DNA of 64,000 bases from Streptomyces griseoluteus (GCF_004784465.1 NZ_SRRU01000016.1:1-64000), one strand, 5' to 3'; shown: positions 1 to 9,046, counted from the stretch's first letter. The notes: generated from the sequence alone by a model not told the origin. A program made the numbers and translations.

Positions 1-126
1 GAAACGTCTCCGGCAATCGCGTCAGCCATCTCCCGCATCACGGATAGCGACCCTAGCCTCAGCCGTCCCAGCCAGCTCGACCACCCATAACGGAATCAAA
101 CGCACCCGACAGGACAAAACGCTCTT

Positions 127-1014
127 TTACTAGTCGTTTCAGAAAGAGTTCAGCTGCGTGCCTTGTGCTCGACGATCTTGGTCGGCAGGCTGTCCCGGGT
201 GCGTGTTGATCTTGTTCCTGACGAGCTGTGGGAGCGGGTGGCTCCGCTGCTCCCGCCTGCTCCCGAGCGGCGCCGCCGCTATCCGGGGCGGTTGCGTGTT
301 CCCGACCGAACGACACTCGCCGGCGTCCTGTACGTACTGCGGACCGGCGTGGCGTGACGTCCCCGCGGAGACGGTGGGCTGCTCCGGCGTGACAGCCTGG
401 CGCCGGCTACGGGACTGGACCGAGGCCGGCGTCTGGCCCCGCCTGCACGCTGCCCTGCTCGGCGAGTTGCGCCGCGCCGACCTGTTGGACCTGGACGACT
501 GCGCCGTCGACGGCTCGCACATCCGAGCCCCGAAAGGGGGGATCACGTCGGCCCCTCGCCCGTCGACCGCGCCCGCCCCGGCTCCAAACACCACTTGATC
601 GTCGACCGCCACGGAACCCCACTCGCCGTCACGCTCACTGGCGGCAACCGACACGACGTCACCCAGCTCCTGCCGCTGCTGGACGCGGTCCCGCCGATCC
701 GGGGCCTGCGGGGACGCCCCCGCCGCAAGCCCCGGCGGCTATACGCCGACCGGGGCTACGACTTCGACAAGTACCGCCGCCTGCTGTGGAAACGCGGCAT
801 CAAACCCCTGATCGCCCGACGCGGCGTCGCCCACGGCTCCGGGCTTGGCAAGGTCCGTTGGGTGGTCGAGCGCGCCTTCGCCTGGCTGCACCAGTTCAAA
901 CGACTCCGCACCCGCTACGAGCAACGCGCGGATCTGCATCAAGGACTGCTCGAACTGGCCTGCAGCCTCATACGCCTCCGCCGCCTGCGAACCTCATTCT
1001 GAAACGATCAGTAA
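127..1014 (+). mobile_element. IS5-family insertion sequence A
   Basis: The transposase gene is bracketed by imperfect 18-bp inverted repeats at 127-144 and 997-1014; 16 of 18 positions match, the mismatches being an AG/GA pair. The outer bases are TTAC and GTAA. The transposase stop codon lies inside the right repeat, as is common in compact IS5 elements. I see no certain target duplication. Length of about 890 bp fits the IS427-like branch of the IS5 family. Ends are inferred from the repeats only. Confidence 0.75.
163..1002 (+). pseudogene. IS5-family DDE transposase, frameshifted
   Basis: Cut-and-paste transposase of insertion sequence A. The reading frame changes twice. The first frame (163-357) gives the N-terminal helical region and stops after RTGVA. 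The second continues with WRDVP and carries the first catalytic Asp (CAVDGSHIRA). After an A3G6 run near 538-546 the first frame resumes, with the second Asp in LYADRGYDF and the Glu in VERAFAWLHQF. The A/G-run shift looks like the programmed -1 frameshift that joins two overlapping frames in many IS5 elements. The earlier break near 350 is best explained by loss of one GTGGC unit from a tandem pair, which would make the copy defective. The start is an assumed TTG. Confidence 0.85.
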
Positions 1015-1113
1015 GCCGTTGTCGAGTTCTGCCTGGACCCGGCGATCGCGGAGGCCGCGAAGCTCACGGGAGAGGCTCTGCCACAGTAAGCCGGCATTTG
1101 CTGTGGCGGCCCT

Positions 1114-1156
1114 GTCCGGGACGCGATCCGGACAAGGCTCTGACCGGCCCGGACAG
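1114..1156 (+). promoter_or_regulatory. Operator-like block shared with 3216-3258
   Basis: The 1015-1377 gap holds no gene I recognise. It contains a 43-bp block that matches 3216-3258 at about 35 of 43 positions, both on the plus strand. Each copy carries three spaced GGACA-type half-sites (GTCCGGGAC, CCGGACAAG, CCCGGACA). The second copy is in the upstream region of the HTH gene at 2235-3143, so an operator for that type of regulator is the natural guess. Here it lies about 220 bp upstream of the secreted-protein gene. Function is inferred. Confidence 0.35.
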
Positions 1157-1377
1157 TCGGTTAACTGTCCGGGACACCTGGCTCTCATTGCTTCACCCGT
1201 CGATGGTCAGCAGTCTGTGTGGTGTCTGGCTGGCCGTCACGGCACAGCCCACCGCGTCGATGAATCACTCTCCATACAGCGAGCTGATTCTGAACGACAA
1301 CCGGCGATCCGCAATGCGGATGACATCCGTTTTGTCCTGCTCCGCGGACGCTCAGCAGGACTATGAAGGAGGAGATC

Positions 1378-1776
1378 TTGCAACTGTTCAAAGGACTCGG
1401 AGTCGCCCTCGGTACGACCGCGGCAACCTTCGCGATGTTGCCGTCAGCGTCAGCAGCCGCTCAGGCGAACACCTTGCCCGCCCCCCAGGCTCCCGCAGGC
1501 GTGAACTGCAACTGGGACCCCACCGGGTCGGGCGGCGGCGTGGGCATGCGGACCACCAAGGAAATCCGGCTGAGGTACGGGCCGGCTGCGGGCTGCGACT
1601 TCATCGGGTGGAGCGACATGGACGTGGACACGCGACTGTGGGCTGTGTGCAAGTACCGCAACCCCGATTCGGGCAACACCTGGTACTACGTCGACCCGGC
1701 CGACTCGTCTTGGCGCAATGGCTGGATCTACTCCGGCAACGTCAAGGTCGATCAGGGGACGATCCGCAACTGCTGA
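1378..1776 (+). CDS. Small secreted SH3-like protein
   Basis: A 132-residue exported protein. It opens with a short positive segment and a hydrophobic stretch (FKGLGVALGTTAATFAML) followed by an Ala-rich cleavage region SASAAAQA, a clear Sec signal peptide. The mature part is rich in Trp, Tyr and Gly, with WYYVD and NGWIYSGNV strands resembling bacterial SH3-type domains of small Streptomyces secreted proteins, and it holds four cysteines that could form two disulfides. I chose the TTG at 1378 because AAGGAGGAG (1366-1374) sits just before it; the in-frame ATG at 1363 would bury the ribosome site inside the gene. Biochemical role unknown. Confidence 0.75.
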   Translation: MQLFKGLGVALGTTAATFAMLPSASAAAQANTLPAPQAPAGVNCNWDPTGSGGGVGMRTTKEIRLRYGPAAGCDFIGWSDMDVDTRLWAVCKYRNPDSGNTWYYVDPADSSWRNGWIYSGNVKVDQGTIRNC

Positions 1777-2158
1777 ACACGATCCAAAGCTCATTCCCCA
1801 ACCCAGCCTGGAGCGTGTAGGGCGAACGGGTTTGCGGCCAGGTTGAGCTTCCCGGTGTATGCATATGTCCTGGCCTTCGGGCCGCATGGACACCGCCCGG
1901 CGCTACCTCGCTTCTACCCGCGTCTGAACCGCACCACGAGAAGCCGCGCCCACACAACGGAAGCAACTGGCGGGGTGTTCCCGGCACGGGAGGGCCCGTA
2001 AGGGCATGATGACCCGCAGATCCCCCCGACTCCGAGGTGGGGGCCGGACGCGTCGGCAGGCGGCATGGCGACTTGTTGCCATGCCGGTGGCGGCTCCGCT
2101 CGCACACCCAAGGCGTCGTCTTGGCCTGGGTCCTTTTGACGGGGGGAGGGCTTAAAAG
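1777..2158. other. Intergenic, no gene recognised
   Basis: About 380 bp between two convergent genes. Open frames here are short and without recognisable motifs. The only structure I see is the terminator hairpin at its right edge. Confidence 0.5.
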
Positions 2159-2199
2159 AGGGGTGCCCGAAGGCACAGGAGATGGCTCAGGGCACCCCT
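2159..2199 (-). terminator. Rho-independent terminator of the HTH gene
   Basis: A perfect 10-bp stem, AGGGGTGCCC paired with GGGCACCCCT, with a 21-nt loop. Read on the minus strand the stem is followed by CTTTTAAG, giving a short U tract. It lies 36 bp after the stop of the minus-strand HTH gene; it may also stop weak read-through from the plus strand. Confidence 0.7.
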
Positions 2200-2234
2200 T
2201 TCGACTGCACGTCTCGCACTCACCCTGAGCACAG

Positions 2235-3143
2235 CTACGCGGGCGAGATGGAGAAGATCTGCTTGCCGCTCCCGTCGCAGGGCTGTGTCACCGCCGGTAC
2301 CCCGGCGACCGTCCCCGATCCGCTCATGCCCACGCATCCGTCGCCGACCAACCGGAGAACGTACTGGTCGCTTCGGCCGGAGCCCGTCGGCGCGATGCGG
2401 AACCTGCTCGTCTTCCCGCAGTCGTCCCAGGGCTCCAGCAGGGCGGCGCCGGTGCCGACGTTCACCGAGTTCAGGCAGCCCGTGCCGTGGTCGGGGTGGT
2501 ACCACTGCACGCGGAACGTGTCGTCCGCCGCGGGCACGAGCTCGGTCTGCTGAGGTGCGACGTCCTCGCACGGACGCTGCACGGCCACCAGTGGTTCGTA
2601 CCCCTCGGCATGCCCGTCGGTCAGACACAGGCCGTGCGCCAGGACCGGGCGGATCTGCACGGGACCCTGCGGCAGGGCGGTCCGGTCCGGCTTTCCCTTG
2701 GAACCGCCCGGCGCACCGGAGAAGCCGAGGACCCAGATGGTGACGGGCACGGCGGATAGCACAGCGAGCCCCACCAGCAGCGCCCGCAGCCGGCGTCGGC
2801 CCGGCGTCGGCCCGGTGCGCTGACCGGGAGGTCCCGCACCGTCCGCGCCCCCGCCTCCGTCGTGGCCTTCGTCCCCGCCTTGGTCCCGGCTCGCCGCACC
2901 GCTGACGGCCCTTTCCAGGGCCTCCAGCCATTCCTGCACCCGCTCCGCGTCTCCGCAGGTTCGCACGAACTCGGCCACTAGTTCGGGACGCGGTGTGGTC
3001 TTCCCGCTGAGGACGTCCGCGAGCGTGCTGCGGGCCAGCACTCCTCCGTGCTCGGCAGCCCGTTCTTCGAGCTGTCGGTACGTCAGCCCGGAACGCTCCT
3101 TGAGCTGTCGTAAGGCAGCCGCGAACTCCCCCACATTCGCCAT
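2235..3143 (-). CDS. HTH, single-pass membrane, lectin-like protein
   Basis: A 302-residue protein with three parts. Residues 5-80 form an XRE-type helix-turn-helix with the layout of Streptomyces cytoplasmic HTH domains (LKERSGLTYRQLEERA, then STLADVLSGKT). A Gly-rich linker leads to one membrane segment at about 120-141. The remainder would lie outside and has Cys/Trp patterning (LCLTDGHAEGYE, CLNSVNVG, GCVGMSGSG) resembling ricin-B-like repeats. This suggests a one-protein surface-to-DNA or surface-to-partner sensor, but no ligand can be named. I prefer the ATG at 3143 over the upstream start at 3179 because the fold begins right after it. A terminator follows at 2159-2199. Confidence 0.75.
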   Translation of the reverse strand: MANVGEFAAALRQLKERSGLTYRQLEERAAEHGGVLARSTLADVLSGKTTPRPELVAEFVRTCGDAERVQEWLEALERAVSGAASRDQGGDEGHDGGGGADGAGPPGQRTGPTPGRRRLRALLVGLAVLSAVPVTIWVLGFSGAPGGSKGKPDRTALPQGPVQIRPVLAHGLCLTDGHAEGYEPLVAVQRPCEDVAPQQTELVPAADDTFRVQWYHPDHGTGCLNSVNVGTGAALLEPWDDCGKTSRFRIAPTGSGRSDQYVLRLVGDGCVGMSGSGTVAGVPAVTQPCDGSGKQIFSISPA

Positions 3144-3215
3144 GCGGACATGGTGACCGGCCTCGCGGCACGTGGACAACGCTGGTTCCGGCCCTCCGTG
3201 GCCGTTTTCCGTACG

Positions 3216-3258
3216 GTCCCGGACAGGATCTGGACAAGCCGCTGACCAGCCCGGACAA
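3216..3258 (-). promoter_or_regulatory. Operator-like block upstream of the HTH gene
   Basis: This 43-bp block lies 73-115 bp upstream of the HTH gene start and matches 1114-1156. It has repeated GGACA half-sites at roughly helical spacing. Autoregulation by the HTH protein is plausible but inferred. Confidence 0.35.
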
Positions 3259-3303
3259 GGGCCGGCCCGTCCGGGCCGTATTCCGGTCGTGCATGCCCGT
3301 GCA

Positions 3304-3717
3304 GATCGACGCGTTCACCTCTTTGCGAACCGTCGAGGTCATCGCATCGAGCGTGGAGAACGCCGACAGCTCCAGCCCGGCCCCCACCACCTTCTCCAAC
3401 GCGATGTTGATCAGGTCCGCCGGCCGGTTCTTCGCCGCGGCCTCCTTCCGGATCGATCCCTCCGCGATCCGGCGGGCCTCAGCCTGGTCGTACGTTGCAC
3501 CCATCCGGCGGCGCACCTCCGTCCGCTGCCGCTCCGCAGGCCGGCCCGTCGCCCACCACGGTACGGTCTCCTCCGACGGCTCCACCGCGCGGCGGACAAA
3601 GTCGACCACCGTCTCTGGGTACTCGTCCGGCTTCGGGAACCGGCTCATCCGCTGATAGGGCTTTAACCCTGCTCGGTACAGGACGGCGAGCACGACCTTG
3701 CCGCACTCTGATTTCCC
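3304..3717 (-). pseudogene. Tn3-type transposase N-terminal stub (DUF4158-like)
   Basis: About 138 codons on the minus strand resemble the N-terminal DUF4158 region of Tn3-family transposases: RFPKPDEYPETVVDFVRRAV, then RQRTEVRRRMG and a helical tail ending RKEVNASIC. The catalytic C-terminal two thirds are absent; the frame simply runs on out of family into the HTH gene region. The upstream side is cut by the neighbouring IS5 copy at 3744. This is a remnant of a larger transposon and has no expected activity. The family call rests on pattern memory, not a search. Confidence 0.5.
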
Positions 3718-3743
3718 ATGGCGGCTTTTGGGGCCCCTTGGCC

Positions 3744-4616
3744 GGGCCCTTTAGAGGTCATCTCATTTGGCGAGCCTGCGGTAGCAGATGAGGGTGCAGG
3801 CGATGCTGGTGAAGGCGAGGAAGTGCGCGGCTTTGCGCTCGTAGCGACGATGGAGGCGACGGCATCCAGCGAGCCAGGCCATGGTGCGTTCGATGGTCCA
3901 GCGGTGCCTGCCGAGTCGCTGAGAGGTCTCGATTCCCCTGCGAGCTATGCGATGTTGGATGCCTCGCTGGGATAACCATCGCCGCAGGTGGGAGTAGTCG
4001 TATCCCTTGTCGGCGTACAGCTTGCCAGGCTTGCGCCGACGGGGTCCTCGCCGGGATCGGATCGGCGGTATGCCCTTCACGAGCGGCATCAGGGCCTGGC
4101 TGTCGTGGACGTTGGCACCGGAGATGCCGACAGACAGGGGCAGACCGGTCCGCTCGGTGATCAGGTGGATCTTCGAGTCGTACTTGCCCCGGTCGACAGG
4201 ATTCGGACCTGCCAGGTCCCCTTTTTCAGGGCCCGCATGTTCACCGAGTCGATCGCGCAGCGGGACCAGTCCAACTCCCCACGGGACCCGAGTTCGTCGA
4301 GGACCAGGCGGTGCAGCTTGGCCCACACGCGAGCCTTCGTCCACTCGATGAACCGGCGGTGAGCGGTCGCCCCGGACGGTCCGAACGACGACGTCGGCAA
4401 CTGCTGCCACGTGCAGCCCGACGTCGCCACGAACACGATCGCTGCCAGCACCTCACGGTCGCCATGCCGGCGCCGCCCGCCACCTTGAGGCCGCGATGGC
4501 GCCTCCGGCACGACCCTCTGGAACAGCTCCCACAACTCGTCCGGCACCAGCCGTTCAACGATCCCCGCCACAGCGGACAGCCTACTCAACCAAATGAGAT
4601 GACCTCTAAAGGGCCC
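3744..4616 (-). mobile_element. IS5-family insertion sequence B with perfect 27-bp ends
   Basis: Perfect 27-bp inverted repeats, 3744-3770 and 4590-4616, beginning GGGCCCTTTAGAGGTCATC, flank a single transposase gene. Total length is 873 bp. No convincing direct repeat flanks it. It sits beside the Tn3 transposase stub, so it may have inserted into, or recombined next to, that transposon. Confidence 0.9.
3763..4589 (-). CDS. IS5-family transposase, two frames joined by a shift
   Basis: Cut-and-paste transposase of insertion sequence B. Frame one (4589 down to about 4220) carries the N-terminal region VERLVPDELWELFQRVVP and the first catalytic Asp in CAIDSVNMRALKKG. At an A5G4 run near 4220-4228 the protein continues in the second frame with GDLAGPNPVDRGKYDSK, the second Asp in LYADKGYDY, the Glu in IERTMAWLAG, and the end at 3763. 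Nothing else is broken and the inverted repeats are perfect, so this copy is probably a working IS427-type element using programmed frameshifting. About 275 residues after fusion, usual for the group. Confidence 0.85.
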
Positions 4617-4866
4617 CCTGCAGCGGCCGGGTAGCCCGACCAGGAGCGCGAGCAGCAGCGGGAGTGCAGCGGGTGGCTGCTACACCTCGATGAAGGCGAC
4701 GACGACCACAGTTATCTGCGTTCTGATCTAGCTGGGTCATCCTGGCTCGACCCGGCTACTACGACACACCCGCTGAAGCCGCTGCCAGACTCCGTACAGC
4801 TGGGCACCAGGAGCCGTGACCTGACGAGAGTTCGGCTGGTGACGATCCACCCGTCACCACCGCCTA

Positions 4867-5220
4867 TCAGAGTGGAAGGGCCTCATCAACCACGGTCTTC
4901 AGGTCTGCTGGCAGATCAGGTGAGTCCCGCCAGTTCTGGGCGATCAGCAAGAGCGCGACCCATGCGTCATGCGCCTCAGCGTTCGACTGCCCGGAAAAAA
5001 CCGTGTCCAGAACCCGCCTGGCAAGACCGTCGACAACCTCATACAGGGCATTCGAAACCTTGCTCACGTCATCCAGAGGCGAGCCCGCAGGTTGAGACGG
5101 TGCACCGTCGAGCCGGATGGTGACTGAGGCAGCCGAGTACGTCCTTCCATGGAGGAAGTCACGAAGGCTGCCAACTTGATGACGAGACGGCAGAAGCGGC
5201 TGATCAGGGCTCTGAGACAC
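4867..5220 (-). CDS. Uncharacterised protein, 117 residues
   Basis: A compact soluble ORF with coding-like composition. The C-terminal half is helical (SNALYEVVDGLARRVLDTVF, then AWVALLLIAQNWRD). It starts at a GTG with only a weak purine-rich site. I recognise no family, signal or membrane segment. It stands alone between an IS copy and the isochorismatase gene. It could be an orphan partner of a lost neighbour. Confidence 0.45.
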   Translation of the reverse strand: MSQSPDQPLLPSRHQVGSLRDFLHGRTYSAASVTIRLDGAPSQPAGSPLDDVSKVSNALYEVVDGLARRVLDTVFSGQSNAEAHDAWVALLLIAQNWRDSPDLPADLKTVVDEALPL

Positions 5221-5480
5221 ACCGTCACCCTATTTGAAGCGGGACCGTCGCTAACGTCCCTCACACAGCAGCGAAGCCCTGACTCGGCGAGACCGGCAGC
5301 GGAGGATCCGTGCGGGCGCAGGGCGACGTGACGCGGAGGACGTCTGCGGGATAGCCGGCACGGTAGGAGCCTACTCGGAGGTGCGAGGGCGACGTTCGCG
5401 ACGGTGGCCTCCGGCCAGCTGGGCGTCGTCAGACCTGCTGGCCAAGAAGCCAGGGCAACACCCCCACTGAGCAGGGAGAA

Positions 5481-5502
5481 CTAGGCGGTTTCGTTTAGAT
5501 CA
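5481..5502. repeat. Solo IS5-type end
   Basis: A 22-bp segment starting CTAGGCGGTTTCGTTT matches 30805-30826, where it precedes an IS5-family transposase start, at 21 of 22 positions. No transposase lies beside it here, so it looks like a solitary insertion-sequence end left after deletion. The rest of 5221-5572 holds no gene I recognise. Confidence 0.5.
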
Positions 5503-5572
5503 CGGGGACTCGCTGTTCCTGGGCCAATTTTGCCTGTCCAAGGTACGGGGTCGAGCCGGGTAGGCTCGGGTG

Positions 5573-6115
5573 ATGCCGGAGACAGCATTGCTCATCATCG
5601 ACATGCAGACTGCTTTGTTGAGCGACGCTTATGACGTCGAAGCCTGCCTCCGCACGGTCGCCGAACTGGGCGAACAGGCCCGCTCCGCTGGTGTGCCAGT
5701 CATCTACCTGCGACAACGGCTCCATGACGTACCTGCTGGCCTGATCGATGTCCATCCAGCGGTGGCACCCCAACTGGGTGATGTCGTGCTGGACAAGGAC
5801 AGCGCGGACTCCTTCCTCAACACCGGGCTCGGTGATCTGCTGGACGAGCAGTCGGTGTGCCGTGTGATCGTCACCGGCTTCGCCACCGAGTACTGCGTTG
5901 ACTCCACCAGCCGCGGCGCGCTCTCACGTGGCTACGACCTAGTGCTCGTCTCAGACGGACACACCACGCCAGAACGCCCTCCCGGTGCTGCGCTGTCGGC
6001 CGCTCAGGTCATCGCCCACCACAACACGACCTTCTCGGCCATCCAGTACGCCGAGCGCTCCATCACAGTCACACCAGCTGCGCGCGTCCGCTTCGGTGCC
6101 GCACTAGCGAGTTGA
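5573..6115 (+). CDS. Cysteine hydrolase, isochorismatase family
   Basis: A 180-residue alpha/beta hydrolase of the isochorismatase-like superfamily. The catalytic triad is visible: Asp10 in LLIIDMQ, Lys75 in VVLDKDSADSF, and the nucleophile Cys108 in TGFATEYCVDST with the expected preceding loop. Length and motif spacing match stand-alone members, which hydrolyse small amides or ureido compounds; the substrate cannot be read from sequence. I use the ATG at 5573; a GTG one codon upstream is possible. It is transcribed alone between IS debris and decayed genes, and its own reading frame is intact. Confidence 0.9.
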   Translation: MPETALLIIDMQTALLSDAYDVEACLRTVAELGEQARSAGVPVIYLRQRLHDVPAGLIDVHPAVAPQLGDVVLDKDSADSFLNTGLGDLLDEQSVCRVIVTGFATEYCVDSTSRGALSRGYDLVLVSDGHTTPERPPGAALSAAQVIAHHNTTFSAIQYAERSITVTPAARVRFGAALAS

Positions 6116-6328
6116 GGAGACCGTCCGGATCATCGGGCGGACAGGGGGGCATGTGGTCGACGACCCACAACGGCGCATGCGGTTACGGCTTACCAGGCAG
6201 CGCGCGGCTCCGATGCGGGTACGCGGGCAGGCTCGGCAAGACCCTCCCGAACCACAGGCGGAGCCTGCCCCACCAGAGCCCCGCCGGGAGCCTCAGCCCC
6301 CATCAGCGACACTGAGGTCCGCTTCCTC

Positions 6329-6871
6329 GTGGCGGGAAGCGTCGGCGCGGAAGCAGTCCATACCGTCTTCGACATCTCGGCACAGACGATGCCACCGTGC
6401 TCACAGCTCACGCTGACTTCGCGAGCCTTATGGGCGTCGACAGGAGGCCACGCAGTGAAGGTGCAGCGGTACTTCACCGACGATATGAGCTGGTACAAGA
6501 GTCACGGCTATGAGCGCCTAGCCTACGACAGCGTCGCCGACGTTACTGCCATGTTCTACGACCGTGACGGTCTGCGGTGGACTCGCGGAGAGGATCTCAC
6601 CATCCCCGGATGCCATGACCGGGCCGAACCACCAGCCATCCTCGGGATACCAGCCACCCCTCCCCCATTCCATCCGTGCATCGTTCACGTACCGCTGCGG
6701 GAGCTGGGCGTCGACTGGGCATGCCGCCGGACAGTGAGATCCCGGAGCCGTGCTCTTCGGTCCCGGGATCTCGGTGCGTGGGGGCTCGCTGCGACGCAAT
6801 GGTGTAAAGCAGCGGCCCTGGGTGCCAAGCGGATGCCGGGGCTATCGGCTACCGGCGGCGCGGGAGGGTGA
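6329..6871 (+). CDS. Possible hypothetical protein
   Basis: This frame has third-position GC and residue variety like a real gene between about 6300 and 6720 (HTVFDISAQTMPP, VKVQRYFTDDMSWYKSHGYE, DVTAMFYDRDGLRWTRG), then degrades into Arg-rich text. No family recognised. The true start is unclear; the frame stays open upstream of 6329 without a good ribosome site. It may be a decayed gene. The 6872-7150 stretch after it holds nothing I can support. Confidence 0.3.
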   Translation: MAGSVGAEAVHTVFDISAQTMPPCSQLTLTSRALWASTGGHAVKVQRYFTDDMSWYKSHGYERLAYDSVADVTAMFYDRDGLRWTRGEDLTIPGCHDRAEPPAILGIPATPPPFHPCIVHVPLRELGVDWACRRTVRSRSRALRSRDLGAWGLAATQWCKAAALGAKRMPGLSATGGAGG

Positions 6872-7150
6872 CCCGGGCCTCCGCCAGGACGATGCCGGTC
6901 GCCGGGTCGCGGTGCACGGGCACATACAGACCCCCGCCGCCACCGCCTTCGCCGCGGTCCTCACCCTCGCCACCGCGGTGGTCGGCGCCCTCGCCACCCT
7001 CCTCACCTGACCCAGCCCACCGGCCGCGGACAGGCTCCCGTGCCGGTGGGTCTCCACAGTCCAATCTGATGTTCCTGATCACGCAGATCCAAGGGCGGTC
7101 ATACACACCGTTCCTCTGGCTCTGGATCGGCGTGGCGCTTTGGTCGGCCG

Positions 7151-7855
7151 GTGACGCGGCGCGGGGTGTGGCAGGAGGTCCCATATCCCAGGAGGGTCGC
7201 GCTCGGAGTGCTGCTGTCCGGGGCCGTGGGGCTCTCGGGCCTCGCCTACTCGCAGATGTACGTCCCGTACGAGACCCCGGTGCAAACCCCCTTCAGTGTG
7301 TCATTCGGGGAGCCTGCACTCAGCGGGGACGGAACCGTCCTGCACGTCCCAGAACATGTGGAGTTCCGGAACACCGGCTCTCAGTGCGGATCTATGTCGT
7401 TGGCACCCTCTGGTCCGTGATCGGGTGGCCGACCAAGTTCAGGGAGAAGGGCACGGGGGCGGAGGTGTGGCGACGGGCACTGGACCAGTTCGACGAAACA
7501 GTCCGGCACGTCGTCTACGGGCCCTCCCGCATGCTGGGGTACCGGTCGATTTGCCGACCCAGGCGCCCGGCTCGACCCCGGTGACAGTCTCTCCAGGGAT
7601 TTCGTCGTAGACGTTCCCCTGCATACCGGGATCGGCCGTGTCGAGGTCGATGCCACCGCCTCGTTCATCCGCGCCGACCGAGGGAAGCTAGGCAACAGTT
7701 GCAGGGATTCGGAGGAAGTCAGCTGGGACCCGAGTCCGGGAATGCAGCCCCTGGGTTGGGTCGCGCGACCTGGGGACGACTTCTACCGATGGCACGCGGC
7801 TGAGACCCTGACAAGCCGATCTCGGCGACGACTCGGTGCCGATCCCTGTTCATGA
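7151..7855 (+). pseudogene. Membrane-anchored protein gene with two frameshifts
   Basis: Three frames read in turn give one coherent protein. Frame one has a basic start, a membrane anchor (RVALGVLLSGAVGLSGLAY) and a beta-rich exterior up to FRNTGS. After a shift near 7381 the second frame runs VRIYVVGTLWSVIGWPT to MLG near 7540. The third frame runs GTGRFADPGARLDPGDSLS through VEVDATASFIRADRG to the stop at 7853-7855. About 230 residues in the ancestral form. I do not recognise the family. Its end overlaps the end of the convergent lodB-like gene by six bases. Two independent breaks argue for decay rather than a sequencing slip. Confidence 0.65.
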
Positions 7856-9046
7856 TCTGCTGGGCCCTTCCTGCGGTCGGCAGGACGAGTCGGGGAGGTC
7901 GGCCAGGCGCCGCGCCCAGAAGGAGCGGTCGGTCCAGCGGGCCTCCTGGGCGTGGATGACACGGTGGCCGCGCAGATACGCGCTCCGTGCGGCCGCGACC
8001 TTGTCCGCGTATGCGGCGAGGGCCGAGTCCGCGCCGTAGGGGGCGCGACCCAGGCGGGTGTCGACGGCCAGTCCCGCGCCCAGCCCGGTGTAGAGAGCGG
8101 TCAGCACGCCCTGGGAGGAGAGCGGGTCGAACGCGACCGCCGCGTCCCCGGCGGCGGTCCAGCCGTCCCCGTACACCGTGTCCAGGTGCGCTGTGTGCGC
8201 GGCGGCCCGGCGGGGCGCGGCAGGTGATGTGGGCGGGGGTCCGTCCCGGTGGACCCATCGGGACACGTGGCGGGTGGCCGTCATCCGCCCGCGGAAGTGG
8301 CGTGCGGTGTGGGAGGCGGCGGGCAGGTCGGCGTCGGTGAAGTAGGCGACCAGTCGCCCGCCGGAGGGCTGCGGGGCGGTGTACCACCAGCCGTCCTCGT
8401 CGGACTCGACGAGGGAACGGCGGTCGGTGTCCAGCGGGTCCGCCTCCAGGGGCACGTACAGAGCTGTGAGCCGGTCCCCGACCCGCCGCCGGGCCCCGCA
8501 CCGGACGGCGATCGCGGCGGCGCGGCCGGTGGCGTCGATCACCCAGCGGCAGCGCACCGTACGCTCGCCACCGGACCGGGTACCGGCAGGGCCGGTGCCG
8601 CCGCGCAGGACCAGGGTCCAGCCGCCGTCCGGCGTCCGCGCGGTGTCGCGTACGGCCGAGCCCACGGCGACCTCGGCCCCCGCCGCGCGCGAGGCGTCGC
8701 GCAGACGCCGGTCGAACAACCGCCGGTCGAGGTGCCAGCCATGGCCGTGCGGGTCGTTGATGAAGTCCACGGCGTGCAGGTCGGCCGAACCCCACGCCGA
8801 GAGGCTGCCATAGCAGGGCAGATGCCCGGAGTCGAGAACACGGTCGGCGACGCCGAGGTCGCCGAGCAGAACCCGCCCGGCGGGCACGAGCGTCTCGCCG
8901 ACCTTGGGCGGCCCGGTGCCGGCATCCACCAGCAGAACCGTACGGCCGGCACGGGCGAGCACGAGCGCGGCGGCGCAGCCGGCCGGGCCGCCGCCCGCCA
9001 CCACGACGTCGTAGGTGTCCGCGCCGGGAGCGAGTGCGGCGCTCAC
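7850..9046 (-). CDS. lodB: LodB-like FAD-dependent oxidoreductase
   Basis: A 398-residue flavoprotein of the geranylgeranyl-reductase/halogenase-like fold. The N-terminal dinucleotide motif VVVAGGGPAGCAAALVLAR is followed by GETLVPAGRVLL and, near residue 300, the second FAD motif GDAAVAFDPLSSQGV. In LodA/GoxA systems this partner is needed to build the cysteine tryptophylquinone cofactor in the oxidase. Here its ATG overlaps the stop of the upstream lodA-like gene in an ATGA, so translation is coupled. That pairing decides the call; alone it could be read as a generic tryptophan-halogenase-like oxidoreductase. It lacks a visible signal peptide and is probably cytoplasmic. Confidence 0.85.
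   Translation of the reverse strand: MSAALAPGADTYDVVVAGGGPAGCAAALVLARAGRTVLLVDAGTGPPKVGETLVPAGRVLLGDLGVADRVLDSGHLPCYGSLSAWGSADLHAVDFINDPHGHGWHLDRRLFDRRLRDASRAAGAEVAVGSAVRDTARTPDGGWTLVLRGGTGPAGTRSGGERTVRCRWVIDATGRAAAIAVRCGARRRVGDRLTALYVPLEADPLDTDRRSLVESDEDGWWYTAPQPSGGRLVAYFTDADLPAASHTARHFRGRMTATRHVSRWVHRDGPPPTSPAAPRRAAAHTAHLDTVYGDGWTAAGDAAVAFDPLSSQGVLTALYTGLGAGLAVDTRLGRAPYGADSALAAYADKVAAARSAYLRGHRVIHAQEARWTDRSFWARRLADLPDSSCRPQEGPSRS

Noticed and set aside
2152..3303. C-terminal extension of the Tn3-like transposase stub
   Set aside because: After NASIC the frame is Arg-rich shadow of the HTH gene and matches nothing in the transposase family.
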